A program made the translations under genes and the position numbers. Shown in pieces: positions 42,296-55,067 of a stretch of 64,000 nt of DNA; position 1 is the first letter of the stretch, and every line of letters begins with the position of its first letter. Origin of the DNA: Phenylobacterium sp. LH3H17 (GTDB lineage Bacteria > Pseudomonadota > Alphaproteobacteria > Caulobacterales > Caulobacteraceae). The DNA lies in contig NZ_CP101283.1 in NCBI RefSeq assembly GCF_024298925.1, positions 434,001 through 498,000 of the forward strand, in the 5' to 3' direction. Under the pieces are notes generated by a model that searched no databases, was not told where the DNA came from, and worked only from the letters and a program-made list of their open reading frames with translations.

Positions 42296-45200
42296 ATGAC
42301 CCGCTACGCCGAGCTCCAGGCCACGACGAACTTCTCGTTCCTGCGCGGGGCGTCGCATCCGGACGAGCTGGTCTTCACCGCCGCCTGCCTGGGCATGGAG
42401 GCCATCGGGATCGTCGACCGCAACTCCCTGGCGGGGGTGGTCCGGGCCTGGTCGGAGATGCGGCGGTTGGGCAAGGGCGGAACCAGGGTCCGCGCCCTGA
42501 CCGGCTGTCGTCTGGACTTCACCGACGGCACGCCGTCCCTGCTCTGCTACCCCTCCGACCGCGAGGCCTATGGCCGCCTGACCCGCCTGCTCACCGTCGG
42601 CCAGCGCCGTTCGGAGAAGGGCGAGTGCGAGCTGCACTGGGAGGATTTCGCCCAGCACTCCGAGGGCCAGCTCGTCCTGATCGTTCCCCCCGCCCGCCTG
42701 GACGAGGCCTTCGAGCACGAGCTGAAACGGATCGCCGGAGAGCTGCGCGGCGATGTCTGGCTGACCGCCTCGCGGCCCTATGGCGCCCGCGACCTGCACC
42801 GGCTGTCGAAGCTGGCCGCGCTGGCCGAGCTTGCGGGCGCCCCGATGGTCGCCACCAACGACGTGCTCTACCACGCCGCCGAACGCCGCCCGCTGCAGGA
42901 CGTGGTCACCTGCATCCGCGAGACCTGCACCATCCACGACGCAGGCCTGAAGTTGGAGGCCAACGCCGAGCGGCACCTGAAGTCCCCCGTCGAGATGGCC
43001 CGCCTCTTCGCCCGCTTCCCCGGCGCGGTGGAGCGCAGCCTGGAGATCGTCGATCGGATCGGCTTCGATCTCTCCCAGCTCAAATACGAATATCCCGACG
43101 AGCCGGTGCCGCGGGGCAAGACCGCCATCCAGCACCTGCGCGACCTGGCCTGGGAGGGCGCCAAGACCCGCTTCGACAAGGGCATGGGGGAGAGGGAGCG
43201 CCGGACCATCCAGCATGAGCTGGACCTGATCGAGAAGCTCGATTTCGCCAACTACTTCCTCACCGTCCACGACATCGTCGCCTGGGCGCGCGAACAGGGG
43301 ATCCTCTGCCAGGGCCGGGGCTCGGCGGCCAATTCCTGCGTCTGCTTCTGCCTGGGCGTGACGGCGGTCGACCCGACGAAGGAAGACCAGGACCTGCTGT
43401 TCTCCCGCTTCATCTCCGAGAAGCGCGGTGAGCCCCCCGACATCGACGTGGATTTCGAGCACGAGCGGCGCGAGGAGGTGATGCAGTACGTCTATCGCCG
43501 CTATGGCCGCCACCGCGCCGCCATCGTGGCCACGGTCATCCACTACCGCCCGCGCATGGCCATCCGCCAGGTGGGCAAGGCCCTGGGCCTGACCGAGGAC
43601 GTCACCGCCGCGCTCGCCGGGACCATCTGGGGCAGCTGGGGCGAGGAGGTGCCCGACGGCCATGTGCGCCAGGCGGGGCTCGATCCGACCAATCCCGAGG
43701 TCCGCAGGGCGGTGAGCCTGGCGACCCAGCTGCTCAAGTTCCCCCGCCACCTGTCGCAGCACGTGGGCGGCTATGTCCTGACCAAGCGGCGGCTGGACGA
43801 GACCGTCCCGATCGGCAACGCCGCCATGGACGACCGCACCTTCATCGAATGGGACAAGGACGACATCGACGCGCTGGGCCTGATGAAGGTCGATGTCCTG
43901 GCGCTGGGCATGCTGACGGCGCTGAAGCGGGGGTTCGAGATGATCCCCGAGGACGACCCCACGGTGGGGCGGAAGATCACCGACATCTCCCACATCCCCC
44001 AGGAGGTCCCGGAGGTCTACGACATGCTCTGCAAGGCCGACTCGGTGGGCGTCTTCCAGGTGGAAAGCCGCGCCCAGATGTCGATGCTGCCCCGGCTGAA
44101 GCCCCGCAAGTTCTATGACCTGGTGGTCGAGGTGGCGATCGTCCGGCCGGGCCCGATCCAGGGCGACATGGTCCACCCCTATCTGAAGCGCCGCAACGAC
44201 CCGAGCCTGATCGACTATCCGCGCCCGGCCCCGCCGCATCCCCAGGACGAGCTCAAGGCCATATTGGGCAAGACCCACGGCGTGCCGCTGTTCCAGGAAC
44301 AGGCCATGCGGATCGCCATCGAGGCGGCCAAGTTCTCGGACGACGACGCCGACGGCCTGCGCCGCTCCATGGCCACCTTCCGCCACCACGGCAATGTCGG
44401 GGAGTACGAGGCGAAGTTCATCAACGGCATGGAGTCCCGCGGCTACGATCCGGAGTTCGTCCGCCGCTGCTTCAAGCAGATCGAGGGCTTCGGCTCCTAC
44501 GGTTTCCCGGAGAGCCACGCGATCAGCTTCGCCCTCCTGGTCTACGCCTCGGCCTGGATGAAGTGGCGCTGGCCCGACGCCTTCTGCGCCGCCCTGCTGA
44601 ACAGCCAGCCCATGGGCTTCTACCAGCCGGCCCAACTGGTCCGCGACGCGCGCGAGCATGGGGTGGAGATACGCTCCCCCGACGTGCTGGAGAGCGACTG
44701 GGACTGCACCCTGGAGCCGGCGACCGTGCCAGGCAGGCTGCGCGCCGTGCGGCTGGGCCTGCGCCAGGTGAAGGGGCTCAACAAGGAGGAGGCCGAAGGC
44801 CTGATCGCCGCGCGCCAGGCCGGGGTGCGCACCCTCGACGGCTTCGCCGTGCGGGCCGGGCTCTCGCGGCGGTCGCTGGAGCTGCTGGCGGAGGCCGACG
44901 CCTTCGCAGGTCTCGGGCTCTCGCGCCGCCAGGCCCTGTGGGCGGTGAAGGGCCTGGCCGACGAGACCGGCAGCCTGAAAAACGCGCCCCTGCTGGCCGC
45001 CATGGGGGTGAAGGAGCGCCAGGTGGAGCTGCCCCTGATGCACCTGCCCCAGGAGGTGATGGAAGACTACCGGACCACCAGCCTCTCCCTGAAGGCCCAT
45101 CCCATCGGCTTCTTCCGCGAGACCCTGAAGAGCTACGGCGCCATCCCCTGCAAGGACCTGGCCCGCACGCCCGACCGGCGGCTGGTCACGGTGGGCGGGC

Positions 45201-45511
45201 TGGTCCTGGTCCGCCAGCGGCCCGGCACCGCCAAGGGGGTCACCTTCCTGACCCTCGAAGACGAGACCGGCATCGCCAATATCGTGGTCTGGAAGGACGC
45301 CTTCGACGCCAACCGCCGCCTGGTGATGAGCGCCTCGTTCCTGGTGGTCCACGGCCAGGTGCAGAGCGAGAGCAATGTGATCCACATCGTCGCCCGCCGG
45401 TTCACCGACCTCTCCGACCGCCTGGCCCAGATGCGGGACGACGACGGCCCGGCCCCGGCGATCCGCAGCAACGTCACGGGCCGCCTGATCCGCAGCCGCG
45501 ATTTCCACTGA
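42296..45511 (+). CDS. dnaE2: Error-prone DNA polymerase DnaE2
   Basis: This 1071-residue C-family polymerase has an N-terminal PHP domain ([21 protein letters not shown]). The polymerase palm follows, with [15 protein letters not shown] and the catalytic [15 protein letters not shown], then the fingers ([25 protein letters not shown]), HhH motifs and an OB fold near the C terminus ([18 protein letters not shown]). It performs mutagenic translesion synthesis with ImuA and ImuB. I chose the ATG at 42296; the frame is open to 41957, but that part covers the VOC gene. Confidence 0.96.
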   Translation: MTRYAELQATTNFSFLRGASHPDELVFTAACLGMEAIGIVDRNSLAGVVRAWSEMRRLGKGGTRVRALTGCRLDFTDGTPSLLCYPSDREAYGRLTRLLTVGQRRSEKGECELHWEDFAQHSEGQLVLIVPPARLDEAFEHELKRIAGELRGDVWLTASRPYGARDLHRLSKLAALAELAGAPMVATNDVLYHAAERRPLQDVVTCIRETCTIHDAGLKLEANAERHLKSPVEMARLFARFPGAVERSLEIVDRIGFDLSQLKYEYPDEPVPRGKTAIQHLRDLAWEGAKTRFDKGMGERERRTIQHELDLIEKLDFANYFLTVHDIVAWAREQGILCQGRGSAANSCVCFCLGVTAVDPTKEDQDLLFSRFISEKRGEPPDIDVDFEHERREEVMQYVYRRYGRHRAAIVATVIHYRPRMAIRQVGKALGLTEDVTAALAGTIWGSWGEEVPDGHVRQAGLDPTNPEVRRAVSLATQLLKFPRHLSQHVGGYVLTKRRLDETVPIGNAAMDDRTFIEWDKDDIDALGLMKVDVLALGMLTALKRGFEMIPEDDPTVGRKITDISHIPQEVPEVYDMLCKADSVGVFQVESRAQMSMLPRLKPRKFYDLVVEVAIVRPGPIQGDMVHPYLKRRNDPSLIDYPRPAPPHPQDELKAILGKTHGVPLFQEQAMRIAIEAAKFSDDDADGLRRSMATFRHHGNVGEYEAKFINGMESRGYDPEFVRRCFKQIEGFGSYGFPESHAISFALLVYASAWMKWRWPDAFCAALLNSQPMGFYQPAQLVRDAREHGVEIRSPDVLESDWDCTLEPATVPGRLRAVRLGLRQVKGLNKEEAEGLIAARQAGVRTLDGFAVRAGLSRRSLELLAEADAFAGLGLSRRQALWAVKGLADETGSLKNAPLLAAMGVKERQVELPLMHLPQEVMEDYRTTSLSLKAHPIGFFRETLKSYGAIPCKDLARTPDRRLVTVGGLVLVRQRPGTAKGVTFLTLEDETGIANIVVWKDAFDANRRLVMSASFLVVHGQVQSESNVIHIVARRFTDLSDRLAQMRDDDGPAPAIRSNVTGRLIRSRDFH

Positions 45512-45574
45512 GGCTTGACCCGGAGGGCGTGCAGGCAAATCCTCCGCACAACCAACGGGCGGGGGGAAAACGCC

Positions 45575-47074
45575 ATGCTTCGGTTTTTTGCGACGGCGCT
45601 GAGCGTCTTGATGCTGGCCGGGTCGGCCCAGGCGCAGGTCAAGGCCACGGTCGAGAGCGGGGTGCTGGCGGGGACGTCCGGCGAGACCGCCGAGGTCTTC
45701 CGCAACATACCCTTCGCCGCCCCGCCGGTAGGCAAGCTGCGCTGGGCGCCGCCCGCGCCACCCGTGGCCTGGACCGGAGAGCGCGACGCCACCGCCAACG
45801 GCCCGTCCTGCATGCAGCCGATGAGCCCGGACGGCTCGCCCAATGCCGGCGGCGCCAACGGGCCGATGAGCGAGGACTGCCTGCAGCTCAACGTCTTCGC
45901 ACCGAAAGCCGCCAGGAAGGCCCCGGTCATGGTCTGGCTGCACGGCGGCGGCCACCGAACGGGCGCCGGTTGGGTCTATGATGGCTCGAACTTCGCCCGT
46001 GACGGGGTGGTGCTGGTGTCGATCAACTACCGCCTGGGGCCGCTGGGGTATTTCGCCCATCCGGCCCTGACCCGCGAGGCCGGGGCCGAGCCCACCGGCA
46101 ACTATGGCCTGATGGATCAGATCGCGGCCCTGGAATGGGTCCAGCGCAATATCGCGGCCTTCGGGGGCGACCCCAAGAACGTCACCGTGTTCGGCGAGAG
46201 CGCCGGGGGCATGAGCACCCTGGCCCTGCTCTCCACGCCCAAGGCCAAGCCGCTGTTCAAGAGAGCCATCGTCCAGTCGGGCGGCGGCTGGTTCCGGGTC
46301 TCGACCCTGGCGGACGAGGAGGCCAAGGGCGCCAAGGCCGCCGAGAGCCTGCGCCTGGCCGGCGCCGAGGCCAGCGCCAACGACCTGCGCAAGCTGCCGG
46401 CCGCCACGCTGATCGCCAAGCTCGGCGGCGACTACGGCCCCTTCGTCGACGGCAAGCTGATGACCGAGACCCCGAGCCAGGCGTTCGCCGCCGGGCGCGC
46501 CGCCGACCTGCCGCTGATCATCGGGGCCAATTCGGGCGAAGACTCGCTGCTGGGACCGTGGAAGCCGGAGATGGCCGCCACGATTTCGGCCGCCGCCCGG
46601 AGCGTCTATGCCGAGGAGGCCGCGGCCAGTGACGAGACCCTCGGCCGCGCCGTCTTCACCGACCGGCTCATGGTCGGGCCGGCCCGCTGGGTGGCGGCCA
46701 AGGCCTCGGGCGGCAAGCCTGCCTGGCTCTATCACTTCTCCTATGTCGGTAGCCGCTTCCGGCCGATGATGACCCGGGCCTTCCACGCCGCCGAGATCCA
46801 GTACGTCTTCGAATACTGGGGCCGCCGCACGCCGATGAGCGCGGTCAGCGACGAGGACCGCGCCATGGCCACCCTCATGCACGCCTGCTGGGTCGCCTTC
46901 GCCAAGGCGGGCGTTCCGAAATGCGGGACCCAGCCCTGGCCGGCCTACTCGCCCAGGAGCGATCAGCTCATGGAGTTCGGGGCCGGAAACGGCGTTCGCG
47001 CCGGCTTCCGCAAGAGCCGGCTGGACGCCCAGGAGACCGTGGCCCTGCCGACCCTGGCCCTGCCGGCGAACTGA
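45575..47074 (+). CDS. Secreted type-B carboxylesterase
   Basis: This 499-residue protein has a signal peptide (cleavage near GSAQAQ) and the type-B carboxylesterase fold: EDCLQLNVFAP, oxyanion hole VWLHGGGHRTGAG, nucleophile VFGESAGGMS and a catalytic histidine in RAFHAAEIQYVFEYWG. It hydrolyses esters in the periplasm or outside. GGGGGG lies upstream of the ATG at 45575. It is not functionally linked to the flanking repair genes as far as I can see. Confidence 0.9.
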   Translation: MLRFFATALSVLMLAGSAQAQVKATVESGVLAGTSGETAEVFRNIPFAAPPVGKLRWAPPAPPVAWTGERDATANGPSCMQPMSPDGSPNAGGANGPMSEDCLQLNVFAPKAARKAPVMVWLHGGGHRTGAGWVYDGSNFARDGVVLVSINYRLGPLGYFAHPALTREAGAEPTGNYGLMDQIAALEWVQRNIAAFGGDPKNVTVFGESAGGMSTLALLSTPKAKPLFKRAIVQSGGGWFRVSTLADEEAKGAKAAESLRLAGAEASANDLRKLPAATLIAKLGGDYGPFVDGKLMTETPSQAFAAGRAADLPLIIGANSGEDSLLGPWKPEMAATISAAARSVYAEEAAASDETLGRAVFTDRLMVGPARWVAAKASGGKPAWLYHFSYVGSRFRPMMTRAFHAAEIQYVFEYWGRRTPMSAVSDEDRAMATLMHACWVAFAKAGVPKCGTQPWPAYSPRSDQLMEFGAGNGVRAGFRKSRLDAQETVALPTLALPAN

Positions 47075-47124
47075 ATCGCCCCGCGCGGCGTTCCACGGAC
47101 TTCTGAAGCTTCGGAGTCCGCGTC

Positions 47125-47988
47125 ATGGCCCCCCGCCCGACCTGGCAAGGCTATCTGCGCCTGTCCCTTGTGAGCTGCCCCGTGGCGCTGCACACCGCCA
47201 CCTCGCGCAGCAGCGACGTCTCCTTCAACATGCTGCACAAGGAGACCCACAACCGTATCCGCATGATCCCCACCGATCCGGAGACCGGGCCGGTGGACCG
47301 CGCCGACATCGTCAAGGGCTATGAGATCGAGAAGGGCCGCTACGTCGTGGTCACCGACGAGGAGATCAGGAACGTCCGGCTGGAGACCACCCGGACCATC
47401 GATATCGAGCGCTTCGTCGACGAGTCCGAGATCGACCGGCTCTACTGGAACGACCCCTATTTCCTGGCCCCCGACGGCGACATGGCGATCGAGGCCTACA
47501 GCGTGATCCGCGAGGCCATGGAAGGGGCGGGCAAGGTGGCCCTGGCCCGGGTGGTGATGCACCAGCGCGAGCGGGTCCTGGCCCTGGAGCCTCGCGACCG
47601 CGGGATCCTTGCCTATACGATCCGCTCCAACAAGGAGGTGCGCGATCCGAAGGACGTGTTCGGCCACATCCCCAAGGCCCACGCCGATCCCAAGATGGTG
47701 GCCATCGCCGAGAAGATCATTGAGCAGCTGGAAGGCCCCTTCGACCCGGCCGAATTCAACGACCGCTACGAGGACGCCCTGCGCAAGCTGATCACGGAGA
47801 AGGAAAAGCACCACGGCCGAATCGCTAAGGTCGAGGAGCCCAAGGAGGCGGAGGTCATCGATCTGATGGAGGCCCTGCGGCGAAGCCTGGGCGAGGGCGG
47901 CGGATCGCGGCGCAAGGCCACCCCGGCCCGCAAGGCGCCCGCAAAGACCTCGGCGGCCCGCAAGCCGGCGGCCAAGAAGCGGGCCTGA
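47125..47988 (+). CDS. ku: Non-homologous end-joining protein Ku
   Basis: This 287-residue protein has the bacterial Ku core: WQGYLRLSLVSCPVALHTAT at the N terminus, VDRADIVKGYEIEKGRYVVVTDEE, PYFLAPDG and ALARVVMHQRERVLAL. It binds DNA ends as a homodimer and recruits LigD. The C-terminal 35 residues are a Lys/Ala-rich tail (RKATPARKAPAKTSAARK) of the kind that aids DNA threading. GCTTCGGAG precedes the ATG. ligD lies 650 bp away on the other strand. Confidence 0.94.
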   Translation: MAPRPTWQGYLRLSLVSCPVALHTATSRSSDVSFNMLHKETHNRIRMIPTDPETGPVDRADIVKGYEIEKGRYVVVTDEEIRNVRLETTRTIDIERFVDESEIDRLYWNDPYFLAPDGDMAIEAYSVIREAMEGAGKVALARVVMHQRERVLALEPRDRGILAYTIRSNKEVRDPKDVFGHIPKAHADPKMVAIAEKIIEQLEGPFDPAEFNDRYEDALRKLITEKEKHHGRIAKVEEPKEAEVIDLMEALRRSLGEGGGSRRKATPARKAPAKTSAARKPAAKKRA

Positions 47989-47996
47989 CATGCGAA

Positions 47997-48020
47997 CGCC
48001 CCCGGATCTCGCCGGGGGCG
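47997..48020. terminator. Terminator between ku and the RcnB-like gene
   Basis: CGCCCCCGG pairs with CCGGGGGCG (9 bp) around ATCTCG, followed by CTCGTTT. It lies between convergent genes. Confidence 0.75.
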
Positions 48021-48043
48021 CTCGTTTATGTCGAAGGCGCGAC

Positions 48044-48523
48044 CTACTGGAAGAGGCCGACGATCACCGAGGCGATCAGGCCGCTGGCGGCCGCGGTCAG
48101 CACCACGTCGTTGTCGACCCGGGTGTAGTAGTAGCCGCGGGGCGGCGCGCGCAGGCCGTAGTGGCGGTGATCGATGCGGTAATGGGCGGCGCGGTAGCTG
48201 GCCGGCAGGCGCTCGCCGCGGGTCCACTGATGATAGCGGTAGGCCGACGGCCGCTGGTATTCGGCGGCGCGGTAATGCTTGTGGGCGCGCTGGACGTGAC
48301 GGTCATAGCGGCGTTCGGCGCGGCGTTCGGCGCGATTCTCGCTGCGGTCTTCACGACGGTCGTCACGATAGTCGCGGCGGTCATCGCGGCGCTCGTCCTG
48401 GCGGTCGTGGCGCTGTTCATCGCGGCGGTCATCGTGGCGGACACCGTTATGGGGTTGCGCGCTGGCGGCGCCGGCGCTGGCGAGGACGGCCAAGGCCATG
48501 GTGGCGGTCAGAATTTTCTTCAT
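48044..48523 (-). CDS. RcnB-like periplasmic protein with Arg/Asp-rich region
   Basis: This 159-residue protein has a signal peptide (cleavage after AGAASA) and a long charged low-complexity stretch (repeated DRRD/ERR units, residues about 28-75). An RcnB-type C-terminal domain follows: YHQWTRGERLPASYRAAHY, GLRAPPRGYYYTRVDNDVVL and the hydrophobic end GLIASVIVG. RcnB tunes Ni/Co export in E. coli; these longer relatives are not proven to do so. TGAAC-N16-CGTT lies upstream at 48582-48606, one base off EcfG consensus. Confidence 0.82.
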   Translation of the reverse strand: MKKILTATMALAVLASAGAASAQPHNGVRHDDRRDEQRHDRQDERRDDRRDYRDDRREDRSENRAERRAERRYDRHVQRAHKHYRAAEYQRPSAYRYHQWTRGERLPASYRAAHYRIDHRHYGLRAPPRGYYYTRVDNDVVLTAAASGLIASVIVGLFQ

Positions 48524-51042
48524 CTCGGCTCTCCTGTTGAACTTGGAGCCATGATGATGGGTCCCGCTTGAGCCCGGTCTGAACGGAATGGCTCAGCTTA
48601 GGTTCATCCCCGCGACGCAATTGGACCGCGATGTGTCAGCCCAGACGCTTGATCGCCGTTTCCAGCGGCCGCTCGCTGTCGGCGTAATCGGTCCAGGCTG
48701 TGGTCTTCTTCAGCAGGCCGGGGGCGGTGCGGATCGTGTAGCGCTTGGGATCCAGACCCGGTTTCACCTGGCTCCAGGTGAGGGGGAAGGAGACCGTCGC
48801 CCCCTCCCGCGCCCGGGGTGACAGCGGGGCCACGGCGGTGGAGAGCCGGTCGTTGCGCAGATAGTCGAGGAAGATCCGGCCGCCGCGCAGCTTCTTGGAC
48901 ATGTTGACTACGTACTTGTCGGGCTCTTCGGCGGCCATGCGTTCGCACAGGGTCCGGGCGAAGGCCTTGGCGGTGGGCCAGTCGAGCTTGCCCTTGGGCT
49001 TGGCCAGGGGGGTGACCACATGCAGGCCCTTGCCGCCGGTGGTCTTGCAGAAGGCGACCAGGCCCAGCTCCTCCAGCCGGTCGCGCACGTCGCGGGCCGT
49101 GGCGATCACGTCGTCGAAAGTGACGTCGGGCCCGGGATCGAGATCGAAGATCAGGCGGCCGGGAACCTCCGGCTCATGCGGCCGGCAATTCCAGGGGTGG
49201 TACTCGGTGGCCCCGGTCTGGGCGAAGGCGATCAGGCCCTCGATGCGGTCGATCTGCTGGTAGGGCTTGTGATCGCCCAGAACCTGGACCTGCTCGATCA
49301 GGTTCGAGGCGCCCTTGCCCACATGGCGCTGGAAGAATTGCTCGCCGCCGATTCCGTCCGGGGTGCGGATCACCGAGCAGGGACGGCCCACGATGTGCGG
49401 CATCATCCATGGCCCCACCGCCTCCAGGTACTGGGCCAGGTCGAGCTTGGTCACCGGCCTGGGATCGTCGGCCGAGTTGGGCCAGAGCGGCTTGTCCGGG
49501 CTGGAGATGCGCACCCCCAGCACCTCGGCCTCCTTCGCCGCGCCCCTGGCGATGGTCCTGGCCGGCTTGGGCTGGGCCAGCTCGGCTTCCTCGACCGGGA
49601 CCGGAACCTCGGCCTCCACTTCCTCGGCCGGCTTGTCGGCGCGCAGGCCCTTGAAGGCGGCGTGCCGGACATTGCCGTCGCCGGTGAAACCCGCGAACTC
49701 GATCTCCGCCACGAGTTCGGGCTTGGCCCAGTGGATGTTGGGCGACTTGCGGGGAGCCTTGGGGCCCGTGAACGGGCTCTTGTCGCTCTCAGCCGCCTCG
49801 AGGGCCGGCAGCACGCGGGCGACCACGTCGCGGCCGAAGCCCGTGCCCACCCGGCCCACATGGAGCAGCTTGCCGTCGTGGTTGACCCCCACCAGCAGAG
49901 AACGGAGCTGCCCCCGCTCGCCGGTCCAGCCGCCGATCACCACCTCATGGCCCGCCCGGCACTTGGCCTTGGTCCAGGCCTCGCCGCGGCCGGAGCGGTA
50001 GGCCGCGTCCAGGCGCTTGGAGACGATCCCCTCCAGCTCCATGCGACAGGCCGACTGCAGCACCGCGTCGCCAGAGGTCTCGAAGTGGTCGACATAGCGA
50101 AGGCGGGGATCGTCCTCCGACAACAGCGCCTTCAGCGCCGCCTTGCGGTCGCCCAGGGCTAGCGGACGCAGGTCCTTGCCATCGGCGAACATGAGGTCGA
50201 AGGCGAAATAGATCAGGTCGCCGGTGTCGCCGTCCGAAAGGGCCGCCTGCAGGCCGTGGAAGCTGGGCGCGCCGTTGTGGTCCAGGGCCACGGCCTCGCC
50301 GTCCAGCATGCAGTCGGGCAGCTTCGACGCGGCCTCCGCGATCGCCTTGAACTTCGCCGTCCAGTCCAGGCCCTTGCGGGTGCGGATCACCGCCTTGCCG
50401 CCTTCAACTCGGATCTGCAGCCGGTAGCCGTCGAACTTCACCTCATGGACCCAGCCCGGGCCCAGCGGCGGGCGGTCGACGGACTTGCAGAACTGCGGCT
50501 CGACGAAGGACGGAAGAGGTGTGGACTTCGCCTTTGACGCGCCAGTGAGCTTGGGCGCGGGCGCGGCCTTCAGGGGCCTCGACGCGATCTCGGAGACGCC
50601 TTTGCTCCGCCAGGTGTCGTCGGCGGTCGCCTTCGTCTTCCGCAGCTTCATGAACGGCTTGGGCGCCTTGCCCTTGCCGGCGGTGATGGCGTCCATGTCG
50701 CGCCCGGAGGCCACGGAACTGGCGTTCTCCGCAAGCAAGGCGTCCGCGTCGCCCTCCCTGGCGAATTGGTCGCGGTGCTTAATCAACAGCCAGTTGTTGC
50801 GCTTGCCGCCCTCGCGGTCGCTCTTCATCCGCACCAGGACGAAGCCCCCGTGCAGGCGCTCGCCTTCGAGCACGATCTTCAGGTCGCCCTTCTTCAGACC
50901 CTCGTGGGCGTCGGTCCCGGGCTCGGGCGCCCAATAGCCGCGGTCCCACAACATGACCGAGCCGCCGCCGTACTCGCCCTTGGGGATCGTGCCCTCGAAG
51001 TCGCCATAGTCGAGCGGATGGTCCTCGGTCTCGACCGCCAGC

Positions 51043-52661
<1,619 letters not shown>

Positions 52662-52665
<4 letters not shown>

Positions 52666-53414
52666 GACGCCGCCTCCAGCCAGGCCAGGACGGCCTCGAC
52701 GTCGGGCAGGCGGTAGCGCGCCGCGGTGCGGCGCTGGGGGCCCACGAGGACACCGTACCCGCCCAGCGTATTGGCGGCGAAGAAGCCGTGTTCGTCGGTC
52801 AGGTCGTCGCCCAGGAAGACCGGCATAGCGCCGGCGAAGGGCGGTTCGGTCATGAAGGCGCGGATGGAGTCGCCCTTGCTTGCGCCGGGGGTGCGCAACT
52901 CCACCACCATGTCGCCGGGCTGGCAGGTGAGGCCCGTCTCGTCGGCGATCGCCCGGGCGAGCTCCCGGGCCGGCTGAGCCAGGTGCGGCGCCTGGCGATA
53001 GTGAAGGGCCAGGCTGAGGGTCTTGTCCTCGATGAGCAGGTCGCGGTCGCGGGCGGCGAACTCGGCGAGCCGGGCCGCCGCCTGGCCCAGGGCCGGATGC
53101 GGCGCGGCTTCGCCCACCACGCCGCGAGCGTCGCGGCGAACCAGGCCATGGATGGCGGCGACGGTGGTCACCCGGCCTTCCAGGATGTGATCGATATCCT
53201 CAAGCGAGCGACCGCTGACCACGGCCAGGCGACCGTCCAACCCATGCAACAGGCGCTCGACCAGGTTGGTGCGGCGGGGATCGGGACGCACGTCCTCAGG
53301 CCGCTCGGCGATGGTCGCCAGGGTGCCATCAAGGTCCAGGAACAGGGCCGTACCCGCGAGCGCCAGGCGCGCCGGCGGACTTTCGAGCCCGATCTGCAAT
53401 TCCGCGATGCTCAT
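52662..53414 (-). CDS. otsB: Trehalose-6-phosphate phosphatase
   Basis: This 250-residue HAD phosphatase has motif I ALFLDLDGTLA, motif II VVSGRSLEDI, a cap domain, the lysine in GASKGDSIRAF and motif IV VFLGDDLTDEHGFF. It releases trehalose from the OtsA product. It is the first gene of otsB-otsA, with a 4-bp overlap. I found no exact EcfG promoter in the 162-bp gap to zwf, although trehalose genes are often stress-regulated. Confidence 0.94.
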
Positions 53415-53576
53415 GAATTCCTTATAGATGCGCCCACCGGCAAGGAAACGCTCGCCAGCGTGTATCGATCCATATCCTCCCGTTCCAGGTGTTGAACGAC
53501 GGACCAGGGCTTGACGTTGCGCCCCCGAACACGGCTATGCGCGTTTCGAGCCCAATCTCTCGAAAAGGTGACTTCG

Positions 53577-55046
53577 ATGGCCGAGCAGCCTCTCGCCGAT
53601 GTGATCGTCCTGTTCGGCGGCACGGGCGACCTCGCCCAGAGGATGCTGTTCCCGTCGCTGTACTTCCTGGACGCCGACGGGTTCCTCGCCGACGGCTTCC
53701 GGATCATCGCCACGGCGCGCGCCGAGATGAGCCGCGAGGCGTTCAGGGCGCAGGTCAAGGACGCGGTCGGAGGCCGCGGAGGCGCGTCGGGACTCGACGA
53801 GAAGGTCTGGGCCCGGTTCGAGGCCCGGCTCGACTATGTGGGCGCCGACGCCACCACCCCGGAGGGGGCCGCGGAGCTGAAGGTCGCCATCGGCCCCGCC
53901 AAGACCCCGATCTTCTATCTGGCCCTGTCGCCCAGCATCTATGGCCGCGTCTGCGCCGCCCTGGCGGCCGCGGGCCTTGCCACGCCCCAGACGCGCATCG
54001 TGCTGGAAAAGCCCATCGGCCGCGACCTGGCGAGCTCGAAGGTCATCAACGGCGCGGTGGCCCAGGTCTTCGCCGAGGAGAGCATCTTCCGGATCGACCA
54101 CTATCTCGGCAAGGAGACGGTGCAGAACCTTCTGGCCCTGCGCTTCGCCAATGTCCTTTTCGAACCGCTGTGGAACAACCTGACCATCGACCACGTGCAG
54201 ATCACGGTGGCCGAGACGGAAGGGGTGGGGGACCGCTGGCCCTATTACGACGAGTACGGCGCCCTGCGCGACATGGTGCAGAACCACATGCTGCAGCTCC
54301 TATGCCTGGTGGCCATGGAGCCGCCGTCGGACATGGAGCCGGACTCGGTCCGCGACGAGAAGGTCAAGGTGCTGCGCTCCCTGCGTCCGGTGACCCGCGC
54401 CGACGTCCAGGCGGTCAGCGTGCGCGGCCAGTACACGGCCGGCGTGGTGAGCGGCGAGAGCGCCGCGGGCTATGCGACCGAGCGCGGCCAGCCGTCGGAG
54501 ACCGACACCTTCGTCGCCCTGCGGGTCGATATCGACAACTGGCGCTGGGCCGGGGTGCCGTTCTTCCTGCGCACCGGCAAGCGCCTGCCGGAGCGGCGCA
54601 CTCAGATCGCCATCCAGTTCAAGGCGGTGCCGCATTCGATCTTCGACGCCGCTGCCAAGGCCGACCTGCAGGCCAACCGGCTGGTCATCGACCTGCAACC
54701 GGACGAAGACATCGAACTGCTGATGATGAACAAGGCGCCGGGCCTCTCGGAGGGCGGAATGCGGCTGCAGTCCTTGCCGCTGTCGCTCTCCCTGGCCAAG
54801 GCCTATTCCGGCCCCAACGCCCGCCGGCGCATCGCCTATGAGCGGCTGATCCTGGACGTCATCGCGGGCAACCGCACCCTGTTCGTCCGCCGCGACGAGG
54901 TGGAGCGGGCCTGGGAATGGATCGACGGCGTGGCCGACGCTTGGCGGGAATCCGGCATGGCGCCCAAGCCCTATGCGGCCGGGTCATGGGGCCCGTCGGG
55001 CGCCTTCGCCCTGATCGAACGCTCCGAACGGGCCTGGTACGACTAG
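53577..55046 (+). CDS. zwf: Glucose-6-phosphate 1-dehydrogenase
   Basis: This 489-residue enzyme oxidises glucose-6-phosphate to 6-phosphogluconolactone, opening the Entner-Doudoroff route. Motifs are VLFGGTGDLAQRMLFPSLY (nucleotide binding), VLEKPIGRDL and the catalytic RIDHYLGKETVQNLLALRF. I chose the ATG at 53577, where the family begins; the frame extends to 53511. In Caulobacter zwf is followed by pgl and edd; here they lie 7.3 kb away on the same strand. Confidence 0.95.
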   Translation: MAEQPLADVIVLFGGTGDLAQRMLFPSLYFLDADGFLADGFRIIATARAEMSREAFRAQVKDAVGGRGGASGLDEKVWARFEARLDYVGADATTPEGAAELKVAIGPAKTPIFYLALSPSIYGRVCAALAAAGLATPQTRIVLEKPIGRDLASSKVINGAVAQVFAEESIFRIDHYLGKETVQNLLALRFANVLFEPLWNNLTIDHVQITVAETEGVGDRWPYYDEYGALRDMVQNHMLQLLCLVAMEPPSDMEPDSVRDEKVKVLRSLRPVTRADVQAVSVRGQYTAGVVSGESAAGYATERGQPSETDTFVALRVDIDNWRWAGVPFFLRTGKRLPERRTQIAIQFKAVPHSIFDAAAKADLQANRLVIDLQPDEDIELLMMNKAPGLSEGGMRLQSLPLSLSLAKAYSGPNARRRIAYERLILDVIAGNRTLFVRRDEVERAWEWIDGVADAWRESGMAPKPYAAGSWGPSGAFALIERSERAWYD

Positions 55047-55067
55047 GCGCGCCCACCTGCGCGGGGC

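Noticed and set aside
42284-46882. 1532-codon open frame antisense to dnaE2 and the esterase gene
   Set aside because: High-G+C codon bias leaves the antisense frame free of stops. The predicted protein is His/Gly/Asp/Val-rich with no motif, and the sense genes are unmistakable.
47075-47124. LexA or EcfG site before ku
   Set aside because: Only an isolated GTTCC is present; neither GAAC-N7-GAAC nor GGAAC-N16/17-CGTT can be formed.
53415-53576. EcfG promoter for otsB-otsA or zwf
   Set aside because: The best minus-strand match is AACG-N16-GATCC (GGATC as -35), too far from consensus given the exact sites elsewhere.
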